Source: Bacillota bacterium (lineage in GTDB: Bacteria > Bacillota_I > Bacilli_A > Acholeplasmatales > Acholeplasmataceae). From it: DNA of 63,217 nt. Numbering within the stretch: the first letter of the stretch is position 1; each line of letters opens with the position of its first letter. Positions 31,661 to 41,149 of this stretch are shown one piece after another. The stretch lies in NCBI GenBank assembly GCA_018817915.1, contig JAHISX010000019.1, forward strand, positions 1 through 63,217, read 5' to 3'. Position numbers and translations under genes: made by a program. The notes under the pieces are model-generated. The model made no database searches and was not told where the DNA came from. It saw only the letters and a list, made by a program, of their open reading frames with translations.

Positions 31661-34096
31661 TTATAAGATGAGACCGGAAATCGAATAACCTAAAGCTGCT
31701 AATATAATGATGATCAAAAAGACGATGTTAATCCAACTCTTAACGATTGATTTTTTATTATCGGTTTTTTCCTTAAGCTTCATATGATAACTTCTTAGAA
31801 TAAAGAACGATCCGATTGCTACCAAGAAAAAGAGTACACCTGAAACCAAATAAGTTGAAAGTCCGAATATTGTTGAACCTAGATATTTAGTGAGTGCCCA
31901 AGGAATAACTCCACCAGCAGTAAGACCTATCGCCGCAAATGCTAAACCCAATAAGATTGCTCTAAGTAATCCTTTTACTAATCCTTTGCCTTCAATGATT
32001 GATTGGACAATAAATGCGAGTAGGAAGGCTCCAATAACGATATATCCACCTAGATCTTTCATAAAGAGCCAGAAAGTCCATGCAGTACCTCTACCATCAT
32101 ATGCACCATCTCCACCAAAGAACGTTCTAATGTTGCTTTCCATGAATGCGAAAGCAACCACGATGATGACAATCACTGAACGCATGAATAAATTGCTTGT
32201 TCTTGCTTGTTCATCTTTGACGAGAACTTCAATTTCTTTTTTGATTTCAGGAACGATGGTTTCTATAAATGTATGGATATCAGCATCTGCGCACTTTTCT
32301 TCTAAATAATCATAGTGCTTATTTGCCATCTTTCTAAATTTTCTGCTTTCAGGAACTGGTTGTTTGAGTTGATCATGTAACTCATAAAACTTAATGTAAT
32401 CACCAGGATTATTCGTCGAATTGATGGTATGTGCAAAATCAGGATATTCCATTAAATCTTTCTTCCCATACATTAACACATCGAAATTCGTGTTAGCTCC
32501 AAGAGCTATCTTAAGCTTATTCCAATGTGCTTCAGATAGTAATGGATCTTTTTCTATTAATTGATCAACGTATTTTTCAGCTTCTTTATATCTTTCCTTA
32601 TAAATCAAGTGATTTGAAAAATCAATGAGTGATTCGCTTAATACTGCATCTTGTTTTTTAGGTAAATGCGTGATAAAGAGATCAATTAACTGAATGGCTT
32701 GTTTGAAGTTGTTTTGATCAATCAAATCACCAGCAGCAAGTCTTAGTTCATTAAAGACATCCATATTTGAATATCCACTTGTTACTAAGTCCTCAAAGAC
32801 TTTAATCTGTTTAAGGTCTTTTAATGCTGTATGTAATTCTGAGATTTGAGGAACCTTATAGGTCGTGCATAGTTGAATGAGCAATGCATCTTGGTTCTTG
32901 CTGTTTTCTAATAAAACAACTTCAGCAAGCTTCAAAGCATCCTTATATAATTCTAATATATTCAAATCTTGAGCGATTTCAATGTATCTAGAAATATATT
33001 GTTCTTTATCATCTTCAAGGTCAAACTTGGTAGCAAAAGCAAGTGCTTCATGTAACCAACTCACATCTGCTATCTTTTCATTTTCAAGCAAGCCTTTAAT
33101 TTTAGTGAAAAGATGATTAGCGAATGTTTTTTGTTCACCCTTCTTTTTCCAACTCATGATGTAATCATAAAGTTCTTGATCAAAATGATAGATACTTTCC
33201 AATTTCTTAAAGAAATAAGTTTCAAGTGTCTTTAAATAAGGATTTTCATCAGCCTTACTCAAACACTCCATCACTTCTTCAAATAAAGGGAAGATGGTGT
33301 TGATTTTAATGTTAAATCCCAATAAATCAAAATCACTAACTTGAAGTTTACATAGAAGTTCTCCCCATATTGCTCTTTTAGCGCATGGGTCAACTTCTAA
33401 GACTTCTTCAAATATTTTATTTGCACGACTAAACTTACCAGTCTTTAAATATAGGACTTCAGCATTCTTGATCTTGTTTTCTAATATAGGATCAATCTTA
33501 TACCCTTCAACAAGCTTTGAGGCTCTCTTTTGCATAAGTGCACTTTCAGTAGATATTTCGACTGGTGCTTTTTCTACAACTTCAACCTTTTTACTCAACT
33601 TACTCTTTTCAGCTTTTTTAAGTGCAGGTTTTGAATCTCTCCAAAAACGGTCGATAACCTCACCCTCAGAAACAAAATGTTTATGTTTATACTTATCATT
33701 AACTAATTCTAAAACCTTGAGATAATGTCTATTTTGTGTTGGTGTATCATCACTATATCGATACATCACTGGCATATATCGGTTTTGATTATCACCATCT
33801 GTATATAAAATGCCATAGCTACACAAAAACATACCCCAATGTGGTTCAATTAATTCAGGGTGTTCTTTTGAGATTGCTTCATATTCATCAAATGCTTCAT
33901 TAAATTGTTTAGCATTCTTCTTAATGTCAGCAGCAGACAATGCTGACATAATCTTTTGATCATATGAAACATCTACATAGTGCTCATTCTTACACTTTGG
34001 ACATTGTACTAAACCAGGTAACAATTCGTTCTTTTTTTCCAGTCTTTCTCCACAATACGAGCAATCTGGATATATTCTGGCTTTGAGTTTTTGCAT
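31661..34096 (-). CDS. Large zinc-ribbon/TPR-like membrane protein
   Basis: The protein has 811 residues. Two CxxC pairs near the N-terminus (C-S-Y-C at about 12-15 and C-P-K-C at about 32-35) form a zinc ribbon. A long helical, TPR-like region follows (about 55-620, with repeats such as F-N-E-A-F-D-E-Y-E-A-I-S-K-E-H-P-E and Y-K-E-A-E-K-Y-V-D-Q-L-I-E-K-D-P). The C-terminal 170 residues have five or six membrane helices. I do not recognise a named family. It looks like a membrane-tethered scaffold with a cytoplasmic repeat arm. GAGGTGATA precedes the ATG. It stands alone. Confidence 0.75.
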   Translation of the reverse strand: MQKLKARIYPDCSYCGERLEKKNELLPGLVQCPKCKNEHYVDVSYDQKIMSALSAADIKKNAKQFNEAFDEYEAISKEHPELIEPHWGMFLCSYGILYTDGDNQNRYMPVMYRYSDDTPTQNRHYLKVLELVNDKYKHKHFVSEGEVIDRFWRDSKPALKKAEKSKLSKKVEVVEKAPVEISTESALMQKRASKLVEGYKIDPILENKIKNAEVLYLKTGKFSRANKIFEEVLEVDPCAKRAIWGELLCKLQVSDFDLLGFNIKINTIFPLFEEVMECLSKADENPYLKTLETYFFKKLESIYHFDQELYDYIMSWKKKGEQKTFANHLFTKIKGLLENEKIADVSWLHEALAFATKFDLEDDKEQYISRYIEIAQDLNILELYKDALKLAEVVLLENSKNQDALLIQLCTTYKVPQISELHTALKDLKQIKVFEDLVTSGYSNMDVFNELRLAAGDLIDQNNFKQAIQLIDLFITHLPKKQDAVLSESLIDFSNHLIYKERYKEAEKYVDQLIEKDPLLSEAHWNKLKIALGANTNFDVLMYGKKDLMEYPDFAHTINSTNNPGDYIKFYELHDQLKQPVPESRKFRKMANKHYDYLEEKCADADIHTFIETIVPEIKKEIEVLVKDEQARTSNLFMRSVIVIIVVAFAFMESNIRTFFGGDGAYDGRGTAWTFWLFMKDLGGYIVIGAFLLAFIVQSIIEGKGLVKGLLRAILLGLAFAAIGLTAGGVIPWALTKYLGSTIFGLSTYLVSGVLFFLVAIGSFFILRSYHMKLKEKTDNKKSIVKSWINIVFLIIIILAALGYSISGLIL

Positions 34097-34253
34097 ATTA
34101 TCACCTCGAGCCTTCCTTGATAGATATTTAATATCTAATCTTTGACTTCATTATATCATATCCTATTGTTGATTGTTAAATATCGAATATCAAGATAAAT
34201 TATAAATGAATACGCATTCAAGGACACAATCTTAACATAATGTCGATTATGTG

Positions 34254-34282
34254 TTGACTTTATTAAAAATAGACACTAAAAT
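34254..34282 (+). promoter_or_regulatory. SigA promoter of the ferredoxin gene
   Basis: TTGACT (34254-34259) and TAAAAT (34277-34282) are 17 bp apart, 28 bp before the ferredoxin ATG. Confidence 0.75.
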
Positions 34283-34309
34283 GTAAGTATAAACTACGGA
34301 GGAAAAAAT

Positions 34310-34480
34310 ATGCCAAGAAGAATTACTGAAGATTGTACTTGCGATGGTTCATGTGTTGAAGTGTGTCCTGTTGATTGTATCAGCGAAGGATCACCTATAT
34401 TTATAATCGATGAAGATACTTGTATAGATTGTGGCGCTTGCCAAGCTGTATGTCCATCAGACGCAATTATTGAAGTTTAA
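34310..34480 (+). CDS. Small 2[4Fe-4S]-type ferredoxin with an atypical first motif
   Basis: This short gene encodes 56 residues. GGAGG lies seven bases before the ATG and a consensus promoter precedes it. The second cluster motif is classical: C38-I-D-C41-G-A-C44-Q-A-V-C48-P. The first reads C9-T-C11-D12-G-S-C15-V-E-V-C19-P, so the position of the second ligand is Asp12 (CxxDxxC) with an extra Cys at 11 and another at 23. An Asp here occurs in archaeal ferredoxins whose cluster converts readily to 3Fe-4S. It probably carries low-potential electrons, for example for pyruvate oxidation. No partner enzyme is adjacent. Confidence 0.9.
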   Translation: MPRRITEDCTCDGSCVEVCPVDCISEGSPIFIIDEDTCIDCGACQAVCPSDAIIEV

Positions 34481-34506
34481 AAAAACTAAAAACATTCAAA
34501 AGAATA

Positions 34507-34545
34507 AAAAAACATGATTCTATCATAAGAGTCATGTTTTTTTAT
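34507..34545 (+). terminator. Terminator of the ferredoxin gene
   Basis: AAAAAACATGA and TCATGTTTTTT (11-base stem), followed by more T. Confidence 0.8.
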
Positions 34546-34550
34546 GCAAA

Positions 34551-34576
34551 AGAAAAAGGCAAGACTTGCCTTTTTT
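34551..34576 (-). terminator. Terminator of the NERD gene
   Basis: AAAAAGGCAA-GAC-TTGCCTTTTT, T-rich on the minus strand after the stem, about 8 bp past the stop at 34583. Confidence 0.75.
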
Positions 34577-34582
34577 AGTTTT

Positions 34583-35146
34583 TTACTTTTTCTTGAGTGC
34601 TAAAATCAAATGATACATATCTTCAGCTTGTTTAGCATCTAAAACTTCTTGAGCTTTCTTATTTTTTAAAACTTGGCTGAAAGCTAGTGGATATTCCACT
34701 GGAACATGTACAGTCTTAACAGCGAGGCTGCCTCTGCCTGTAAAAACAATGTATGAAAAGAATGGAACATCTGTATTAAGTACTTTCTTTAAAGAATAGA
34801 TGTGTCCAGAGTTTTGTTTAATTGGACTATAGAACTTTTTCTTGAGCTTTCCATGTTCTAAAGTTTGTTCCCATTCGGTATCAGATTCTTTACCATAAAT
34901 GATACCTGCTAAGTTTTGTGTTTCAATGACATGAATACCTTGTTTGTTAATCACGATGTGATCAACATGTACTTCTTGGATGCCATCATTGAATTCAAGA
35001 TCACTGATAACAAATTTACCCTTTTTTGAACTGTTGCCACCAATCAAGGTACGAATGACAAATTCACCTGTTAAACCTTTACCAACTGGGGATACAAAAA
35101 ATATAGCGACTGCTATTACGATAAATACTGGAACGAAAAACCACAT
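34583..35146 (-). CDS. Membrane-anchored NERD-domain protein
   Basis: The protein has 187 residues. One N-terminal membrane helix (about 3-20) precedes a NERD (nuclease-related) domain with G-E-F-V-I-R-T-L-I, V-H-V-D-H-I-V-I and G-I-H-V-I-E-T-Q-N. In typical NERD domains the last motif is E-T-K-N, the ExK of the PD-(D/E)xK fold. Here the lysine is glutamine, so nuclease activity is doubtful. The domain would face the cytoplasm. It is a single-gene unit of unknown role. Confidence 0.8.
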   Translation of the reverse strand: MWFFVPVFIVIAVAIFFVSPVGKGLTGEFVIRTLIGGNSSKKGKFVISDLEFNDGIQEVHVDHIVINKQGIHVIETQNLAGIIYGKESDTEWEQTLEHGKLKKKFYSPIKQNSGHIYSLKKVLNTDVPFFSYIVFTGRGSLAVKTVHVPVEYPLAFSQVLKNKKAQEVLDAKQAEDMYHLILALKKK

Positions 35147-35286
35147 TTAATTCGCCTTCTTTGCTAGATATATTTTTTACGTGCTATTAGTATTTTAACA
35201 TAATTTTTAACTAAATAAACAACTTTTATATATGTAATCTATATAAATCTATATTTCTTTAGTGATTAAAAGTGTGATAGTCATAA

Positions 35287-36117
35287 CTAAACTTTCCTAA
35301 TCACCATAAAGATATAAACCATCCATCCAATTAAACCAAGATGAAGGATGTCATTGGCTGAAAAAAAGAATGCATATGTCTCGTAAAGATATTCGGGTAA
35401 TCCACTAAAAAAGTATATGAAATAAATAATGTTAATCAAGAGCATTGATAACCAAACAATGATTAACCCGCGATCTAATTTATTTTTACTCTTTTTATAA
35501 CCTTTTAGGTTCATCATAAAAAACGAAATGAAATACGGTAAGAAAAACAATAAGAAATATTCGTAAGTAATTAAAAATTTAATTTCAACAATCACACCGA
35601 ATAAGAGGGACAGACTGTAGAGAACTAAGCCAATGGTTGCTACTTTTAAGTAAAGCTTTCTTGTCGTTTCATTTAAGGCTTCAATAGATACAGCATAAGC
35701 CATGAAAGTAATGCTGATTGCAGTAACAAGCAGATAACTTAACTCAAACCAACTTGTAAATAAGCAATATACCTGATCTTCACACTTCAGCTCATAACCA
35801 AGTCCTTGATAACTGGTTCCTGCAAGTAAAGTTCCGATACCCCATAAAATGAGTGTTAATCCCCATAACTTCTTCGTTTCATTTTCTTCTTTGAAAGCAA
35901 GTTTAATCCCAAATAATAGAGTTATGATCCCAAGTAGATAAACAATGATTGTAGATGAAGGCGTAATGATTGTTATATTGCCTATTTCAAGATAGGGTAT
36001 ATTGCTTAAATAATAACAAGGAGTAACCATAGGATCAGCTAGAATTGACACAGGAAAAACAGCAAATAATACCAATATTACAACTATTCCGATCAATGCT
36101 ATTATTTTTTTGTTCAT
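35287..36117 (-). CDS. Multi-pass membrane protein of unknown function
   Basis: The protein has 276 residues from ATG 36115-36117, eight bases after AGGAAG. A TTG two codons earlier is less likely. About eight hydrophobic helices are separated by short charged loops (E-E-N-E-T-K-K, K-K-S-K-N-K-L-D-R). A conserved-looking S-A-N-D-I-L-H-L-G-L precedes the last helix, and four cysteines are predicted to be extracytoplasmic (around 36, 114 and 119-120). I do not recognise the family with confidence. It follows the thioesterase gene after 12 bp and is probably co-transcribed. Confidence 0.65.
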   Translation of the reverse strand: MNKKIIALIGIVVILVLFAVFPVSILADPMVTPCYYLSNIPYLEIGNITIITPSSTIIVYLLGIITLLFGIKLAFKEENETKKLWGLTLILWGIGTLLAGTSYQGLGYELKCEDQVYCLFTSWFELSYLLVTAISITFMAYAVSIEALNETTRKLYLKVATIGLVLYSLSLLFGVIVEIKFLITYEYFLLFFLPYFISFFMMNLKGYKKSKNKLDRGLIIVWLSMLLINIIYFIYFFSGLPEYLYETYAFFFSANDILHLGLIGWMVYIFMVIRKV

Positions 36118-36129
36118 GTTCAATTCTTC

Positions 36130-36543
36130 CTATTCTTCCAATTGTTTTTTGAACAACTCATAAATATCCGCATGATCTTTATAAATATTTAGTGGTTTCA
36201 AGTCTTTACCTAACCATACAAGTTTGGTTTCACCTTGATTAATCATTTCATTGGCATCATTATAGACTTCATATTTAAAAGTCATTCTAACTTTAGAAAA
36301 TTCAGTTAATCTCGTCTCAATTCTAACAAATTCTCCAAAACGAGCTGGTTTCAAATAGGTTAAAGCCATGTGAACCATGACTAATCCAACGCCTCTTTGT
36401 TCGATATGTTGAAAAGGTAATCCAATATCGAAACAAAACTTAACTCTAGCCATCTCATACCATACTGGATAGACTGAATGGTGAATAATCCCCATTTGAT
36501 CTGTTTCTGCATATCTTGGTTCAATTATAATTTCTGATTTCAT
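36130..36543 (-). CDS. YbgC-type acyl-CoA thioesterase (4HBT fold)
   Basis: The protein has 137 residues from ATG 36541-36543, with GAGG five bases upstream. A GTG two codons earlier overlaps that site. It has a single hotdog domain. E-T-D-Q-M-G-I-I-H-H-S-V-Y-P-V-W-Y-E-M-A-R (written as separated residues) is the YbgC/4HBT active-site block, with the catalytic Asp followed by the His pair. It likely hydrolyses short or medium acyl-CoA. It is co-directional with the downstream membrane protein gene. Confidence 0.9.
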   Translation of the reverse strand: MKSEIIIEPRYAETDQMGIIHHSVYPVWYEMARVKFCFDIGLPFQHIEQRGVGLVMVHMALTYLKPARFGEFVRIETRLTEFSKVRMTFKYEVYNDANEMINQGETKLVWLGKDLKPLNIYKDHADIYELFKKQLEE

Positions 36544-36584
36544 AAACACCTCAATAAAATTTGATTATACATAGTATAACATAA

Positions 36585-36609
36585 TAAAAAGGAAGATTGC
36601 TCTTCCTTT
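36585..36609 (-). terminator. Terminator of the InlB-repeat/binding-protein pair
   Basis: AAAGGAAGA-TTGC-TCTTCCTTT, a perfect nine-base stem, T-rich afterwards on the minus strand. Confidence 0.8.
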
Positions 36610-36625
36610 ATGGTTCAAACAAAGA

Positions 36626-38236
36626 TTACCAACCAATCATCAAATCATCATATGCTTCTTGCAGTGCAGCACTGACGTTGCCGTCGCCTAGCATGATACG
36701 CTCTAAAGCGATTGTCATAGGATCATTGATTCTTGAAGCATGCATGAATGCTGGTGCAAAGAACATAACATCAAGTTGACTATAAGTTGCTTGAGCAACA
36801 AGTGACATATAATATTGTTCAACTGATGGACTATTCAATAGTTCTTGATACAAGATGCTATCATAAGCACTAGTTCTAACAGGTAAGAAACCTGTATTTA
36901 AAGCCCAATCGGTTGTATTTTCAGTATTGGTTAAATACTTTAAGAATAACCAAGAAGCTAATTGTTGTTGCTCAGTTCCAGTATTCATTAATGAGATGTT
37001 TGTTCCTTCTTGAATCACGGCATTTGATTCAAGAACATCTAGGTTATAAGGTACTGGAGCAACTCCTATTTGAAAAATGGGTAAACCGGTTAATTGATCA
37101 ATTGGGGGAACATTATATCTGACTGATAAGGATGAGGTCACAATAGCAAACGTCTTTTGTTGAATAAAAGGTGTTGAAGCATAAGATTCATCCCAAAAAT
37201 CAGGCAATGTGATGTATGCTTTATTATCTTCAAGAAAGTTCATTGCTGCTATTGTGTTTGGACTACTGTTAAATAAGTAATTGCCTAACATGGTATCGTA
37301 ATTAATGGATGTAAAAGATCCATGATATTGTTTAGCAAAGGTTAAAGCTGCATTGCCAGCTGATTCGTAGGCTGCAACAGTCATTTGATTGAGATTCGTA
37401 AATTGTTCTGCATATATTCTCATCAATCCATCTACAGATTGAAAATCTTGCCAGACTTCTGGTGCTCCATATCCAATTTCATCATAAGCTGTCTTATTAT
37501 AAATCAATATTTCAGTACTTTTAGCAAAAGGTAATGCATAATAGGATCCCGCTTCATCAAATTGACTGCATTCATCTCTAAATGATGGTAAGAAATCAGA
37601 AAGCACATCTGAATCATTTAAACCATAATTATCATTTTCAATATAATAATCTAAATTGATGACTGAATCACTATAATAGTATTCTGCTGTATGTTCAGGA
37701 AGTGCTTGAACTAGATTTGGTAGAGTGCCTCCACCAATTGCAGATGTCACATTTGATTTGAGTGCATCTAAACTGTAACTGCTATCAGGAATATTAACTG
37801 TAATATTAGGGTATAAATCCATAAACCCATTTGCATATTTTTGAAGTAATGCTTTCTGAACAGTGCCTAAAGCATGCCACATGGTGATCTCAATTGGATC
37901 AGTTGTCAGTGTAAGTGTAGGTTGTTCTTGGTCTTGTAAATACCACTTTGCGTAAACTGTCATGATGTTTGCTACATATGCTTCTGGTATCGCATCTGTA
38001 GTTAGAGGTATTTCAAATGTTTTATCATCCCAAAACCATCCACCAAATGAATAACCATCTCTTGTTGGTTCAGTAGGTAATGTGATTGATTTACCATCTG
38101 TTAATTGTGGTGCTACTGATGACCCACCATTTGAATCAAACTCCAAAGAAATCTCAAGAGGTTGAGTACATGAGGATAAGACTACTCCTAGTAAAAAGAC
38201 TAGCAAGACCAAATAAAATTTTTTATAAACTTTCAT
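36626..38236 (-). CDS. Lipoprotein: one InlB B-type repeat plus family 1 solute-binding domain
   Basis: The protein has 536 residues. The lipoprotein signal ends L-S-S-C (Cys23). Residues about 28-95 are an InlB/Listeria-Bacteroides beta-repeat (F-D-S-N-G-G-S through G-Y-S-F-G-G-W to V-Y-A-K-W). From about 110 on there is a CUT1-type extracellular binding fold (I-T-M-W-H-A-L-G, L-P-N-L-V-Q-A-L-P and later blocks). The N-terminal module is almost the same as in the gene 26 bp upstream, while the binding domain is different. No permease gene is next to it. It could be a surface sugar receptor, a scavenging protein or a sensor. GGAGG precedes the ATG. Confidence 0.85.
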   Translation of the reverse strand: MKVYKKFYLVLLVFLLGVVLSSCTQPLEISLEFDSNGGSSVAPQLTDGKSITLPTEPTRDGYSFGGWFWDDKTFEIPLTTDAIPEAYVANIMTVYAKWYLQDQEQPTLTLTTDPIEITMWHALGTVQKALLQKYANGFMDLYPNITVNIPDSSYSLDALKSNVTSAIGGGTLPNLVQALPEHTAEYYYSDSVINLDYYIENDNYGLNDSDVLSDFLPSFRDECSQFDEAGSYYALPFAKSTEILIYNKTAYDEIGYGAPEVWQDFQSVDGLMRIYAEQFTNLNQMTVAAYESAGNAALTFAKQYHGSFTSINYDTMLGNYLFNSSPNTIAAMNFLEDNKAYITLPDFWDESYASTPFIQQKTFAIVTSSLSVRYNVPPIDQLTGLPIFQIGVAPVPYNLDVLESNAVIQEGTNISLMNTGTEQQQLASWLFLKYLTNTENTTDWALNTGFLPVRTSAYDSILYQELLNSPSVEQYYMSLVAQATYSQLDVMFFAPAFMHASRINDPMTIALERIMLGDGNVSAALQEAYDDLMIGW

Positions 38237-38262
38237 TACTCTTCCTCCAATTAAATAGAATA

Positions 38263-40572
38263 TTATTTTATGATAATTTCACTGATACTTTCAAATCCTC
38301 TAATTGTATTCCATACTGGATTTGAAGTTGATAAATCAAGGATTGTTAATTTCATCGAATCGACACCCCATCTTTTTCCACCCGAATAATCAACAAATCC
38401 ACCCATTGGAATTCCTACAGGAGATTCCTCTAGAGCGGCAATGTACGATTGCCAGTTTAATTCACTAGAACCCACTCTAAGTAACCCTTCAATGAATACA
38501 GATGCAGCAATATAACCTGCTATCGCATATGAATTGGTCGTATATTCAGAATAACCCGCATCAGTCATATCACTCATGAAATCATTACAGTCATCGGAAA
38601 ATCCACCAACACCATCAGGATCCATAAAATCAAGCCATGCATTGAAATACATGTTAAATCCATAATCGATATTCATATCAATAGCTGATGGAGTTGCATT
38701 CATGTAAGATGTAAAAACAGGAGCTTCCATATGTTGAGAATTTAAAGATTCAATAGCTACCATAAATGGAACAGCATTTGAAGCAATAATCACCGCACCT
38801 ACGTTTGCGGATTTCAATTCGAGAATTGAGCTATTAAGTGATGAAAGGTTATCTGGATCAAATGCTCGATAAATGAATGATGATGTTCTATCTTCTTCAA
38901 GTGCTTGTAATTCTATGCCTTGCTTCATGGATAGTCCAATGCTATCACTTGTATATAACACACCAATTTGAGTGCTTAATCCTAGTTTTTGATCTAAATT
39001 AACTCCAAATAAAGATTCATTTAATACTCGTGCTGTCATGACACGACCTTCGGTCATGTAGATGGGTTGAACTGGCATGATGGGATTTCCAGATGATTCA
39101 TGAAAATATAATTCATTAATATTGGTTGCAGCATAAACCATTGGAATGCCAGATTCTTGAATATAATCCAATGTTGCACTGACTGTTGGAGTCCCAAAGT
39201 GACCTACGAGAGCAAACACTTGATCTTCTTCAACCAACTTTTGTGTATATGTCATACCTAATGTTGAATCATATGCGTCATCATAATGTATAAAACTAAT
39301 GGTTCGTCCATTGATGCCTCCAGCTTGATTGATCTGAAAAAAGTATGCTTCAATACCAGCATTAAAAGGCACACCTATTACAGCAAAATAACTTGATGTA
39401 GCCGCTGTATTGCCTACTAAAATTTGTGTGTCTGTAACCCCTTGAACAAAACTTTCTGCCCATTTAGCATATAAGATGATATCAGATGACGGCATCAAAT
39501 CAAATATAAATGGCTCAGTATAGGCCTGGTCAGTAAACCATCCTACAAAAAATGAACCATCATCATTTGTTGGATTTTCTGGTTTTTCAATGGCTGAATT
39601 GAAAACTTGAGTTATTGAATCAACAAACGATCCGCCCATTGATTCAAATGTAATTGTATATTCGTTAATAATATATTGTGCAGTAATAGTGACTTTGTGT
39701 GCGGGCATTGACGACGGAATTGAAATATCCCATTCAACAAAATCATACCCATCAAAAGCAGCTATAGGATAGGAGACATTATCTAATGTTTCTCCAAATT
39801 GATAATCTGTAGTCTGCAAGATCGTACCATCTCTATTTAAAAATTCAAGTGTATATCTACCGATTTCCCATTGTGCATACAATGTTACATCAGATGCTGG
39901 CATTGTTATGGGGATATCGATGTCCCACCCTAAAAAAACATATCCCTCTTTTATTGGTATTGGAACTTCTAAGTCACTCAAGTCCACACTATATTCATAT
40001 AAAGACGATTCAATAACTGATTCATCTAAATCAAGAAATTGCAAGGTATATGAATTGATATTCCATTTAGCATAAAGAGTAATGTTATCTTTTGGCAGTG
40101 ATGCAAAACTATAAGGTGATGTCATGGCTTCATCAAAATAAAATGCATCAAATGTATATCCTTCTTTGTTTGGATCCGTGATACTTAGTGATGATGATTC
40201 AACATTAAATGTTGTTGGATTATCAGAAATAACAATTCCACCATCCAACTCATAGGTAATTGTATAATTGATCAAATCCCATTTCGCATAAACAACCATG
40301 ATATCTTGGATGTATGTATCTTCTATTGCTGACTCTATTAGAGGTTCAGAAAATATACCATTATCCCAAAACCATCCTTCGAATGAATACCCTTCTTTTG
40401 TCGGCTCAGCGGGTAATGTTAATGATTTACCATCTGTTAAGAGTGATGAAACTGATGAACCTCCATTTGAATCAAACTCTAATGAAATCTCAACAGGTTG
40501 AGTACATGCCGTAAGTGATAAGCTCATCAATAGATAAAATATGAATAGATAAAGATATTTATGTTTTTTCAT
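38263..40572 (-). CDS. Lipoprotein: five InlB B-type repeats plus LivJ-type binding domain
   Basis: The protein has 769 residues from ATG 40570-40572, four bases after GGGAGG. The signal ends L-T-A-C. About residues 25-395 hold five or so InlB-type repeats, each ending Y-A-K-W, Y-A-Q-W or similar. From about 400 the sequence is a type 1 periplasmic-binding fold of the branched-chain amino acid receptor class (I-L-V-G-N-T-A-A-T-S, G-G-I-N-G-R, F-A-L-V-G-H-F-G-T-P-T). No liv permease or ATPase genes are near. The repeats probably hold the receptor away from the membrane. It is co-transcribed with the next lipoprotein gene. Confidence 0.85.
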   Translation of the reverse strand: MKKHKYLYLFIFYLLMSLSLTACTQPVEISLEFDSNGGSSVSSLLTDGKSLTLPAEPTKEGYSFEGWFWDNGIFSEPLIESAIEDTYIQDIMVVYAKWDLINYTITYELDGGIVISDNPTTFNVESSSLSITDPNKEGYTFDAFYFDEAMTSPYSFASLPKDNITLYAKWNINSYTLQFLDLDESVIESSLYEYSVDLSDLEVPIPIKEGYVFLGWDIDIPITMPASDVTLYAQWEIGRYTLEFLNRDGTILQTTDYQFGETLDNVSYPIAAFDGYDFVEWDISIPSSMPAHKVTITAQYIINEYTITFESMGGSFVDSITQVFNSAIEKPENPTNDDGSFFVGWFTDQAYTEPFIFDLMPSSDIILYAKWAESFVQGVTDTQILVGNTAATSSYFAVIGVPFNAGIEAYFFQINQAGGINGRTISFIHYDDAYDSTLGMTYTQKLVEEDQVFALVGHFGTPTVSATLDYIQESGIPMVYAATNINELYFHESSGNPIMPVQPIYMTEGRVMTARVLNESLFGVNLDQKLGLSTQIGVLYTSDSIGLSMKQGIELQALEEDRTSSFIYRAFDPDNLSSLNSSILELKSANVGAVIIASNAVPFMVAIESLNSQHMEAPVFTSYMNATPSAIDMNIDYGFNMYFNAWLDFMDPDGVGGFSDDCNDFMSDMTDAGYSEYTTNSYAIAGYIAASVFIEGLLRVGSSELNWQSYIAALEESPVGIPMGGFVDYSGGKRWGVDSMKLTILDLSTSNPVWNTIRGFESISEIIIK

Positions 40573-40617
40573 TTTTCCTCCCATAAATAAAGTTATATTT
40601 CGTTAATTAACTTTAAC

Positions 40618-41031
40618 TTATGTATTCATTAATATGCCAATAAACATTCCATACACTAAGGCAAAACCACATAAAGTTAATCCTATAATTGATAAAATAT
40701 TTCCAACTGTAGAAAATTCTCCACTATTTTGTTTATCCTTTTTAATTAATATGAGTGCTGCGATAGCAAGACCAATGCCTAAGAGATGAACAAACATAAT
40801 GCCTAAAACATTCATGAGAAAACAAAATATAGAAAATACCCCTAAAATGATCGTTGCATTTTCATATATAGGAGAACTATTTGCATTGCTTATTTTTTCA
40901 CCGATTTTAGTACCTGTTAACCATTCATCTTGTCGTGTTTCAAATTTGTACTCTTGTTCTATCTTTTGACCACAAGCAGGACAAAAATTATCATCTGCTT
41001 TCACTTCTTTACCACATTTTGAGCAATACAT
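40618..41031 (-). CDS. Zinc-ribbon membrane protein
   Basis: The protein has 137 residues. The N-terminal zinc ribbon is C-S-K-C-G (3-7) paired with C-P-A-C-G (17-21). A polar linker and two or three membrane helices (about 60-85, 88-97 and 108-132) follow. This DUF4190-like architecture is common in Firmicutes and has no assigned function. It lies 45 bp upstream of the InlB-repeat lipoprotein genes on the same strand and may be co-transcribed with them. Confidence 0.75.
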   Translation of the reverse strand: MYCSKCGKEVKADDNFCPACGQKIEQEYKFETRQDEWLTGTKIGEKISNANSSPIYENATIILGVFSIFCFLMNVLGIMFVHLLGIGLAIAALILIKKDKQNSGEFSTVGNILSIIGLTLCGFALVYGMFIGILMNT

Positions 41032-41149
41032 AGAAACCCCCTAAAGTTATTGTGTATGATGATATATTTGCTTTGGAAAAACTACATATTAAATTTTAGA
41101 TATTTCCCCCAAAAGCAATGTAAACATCTATATCCCTATTATACATTTT

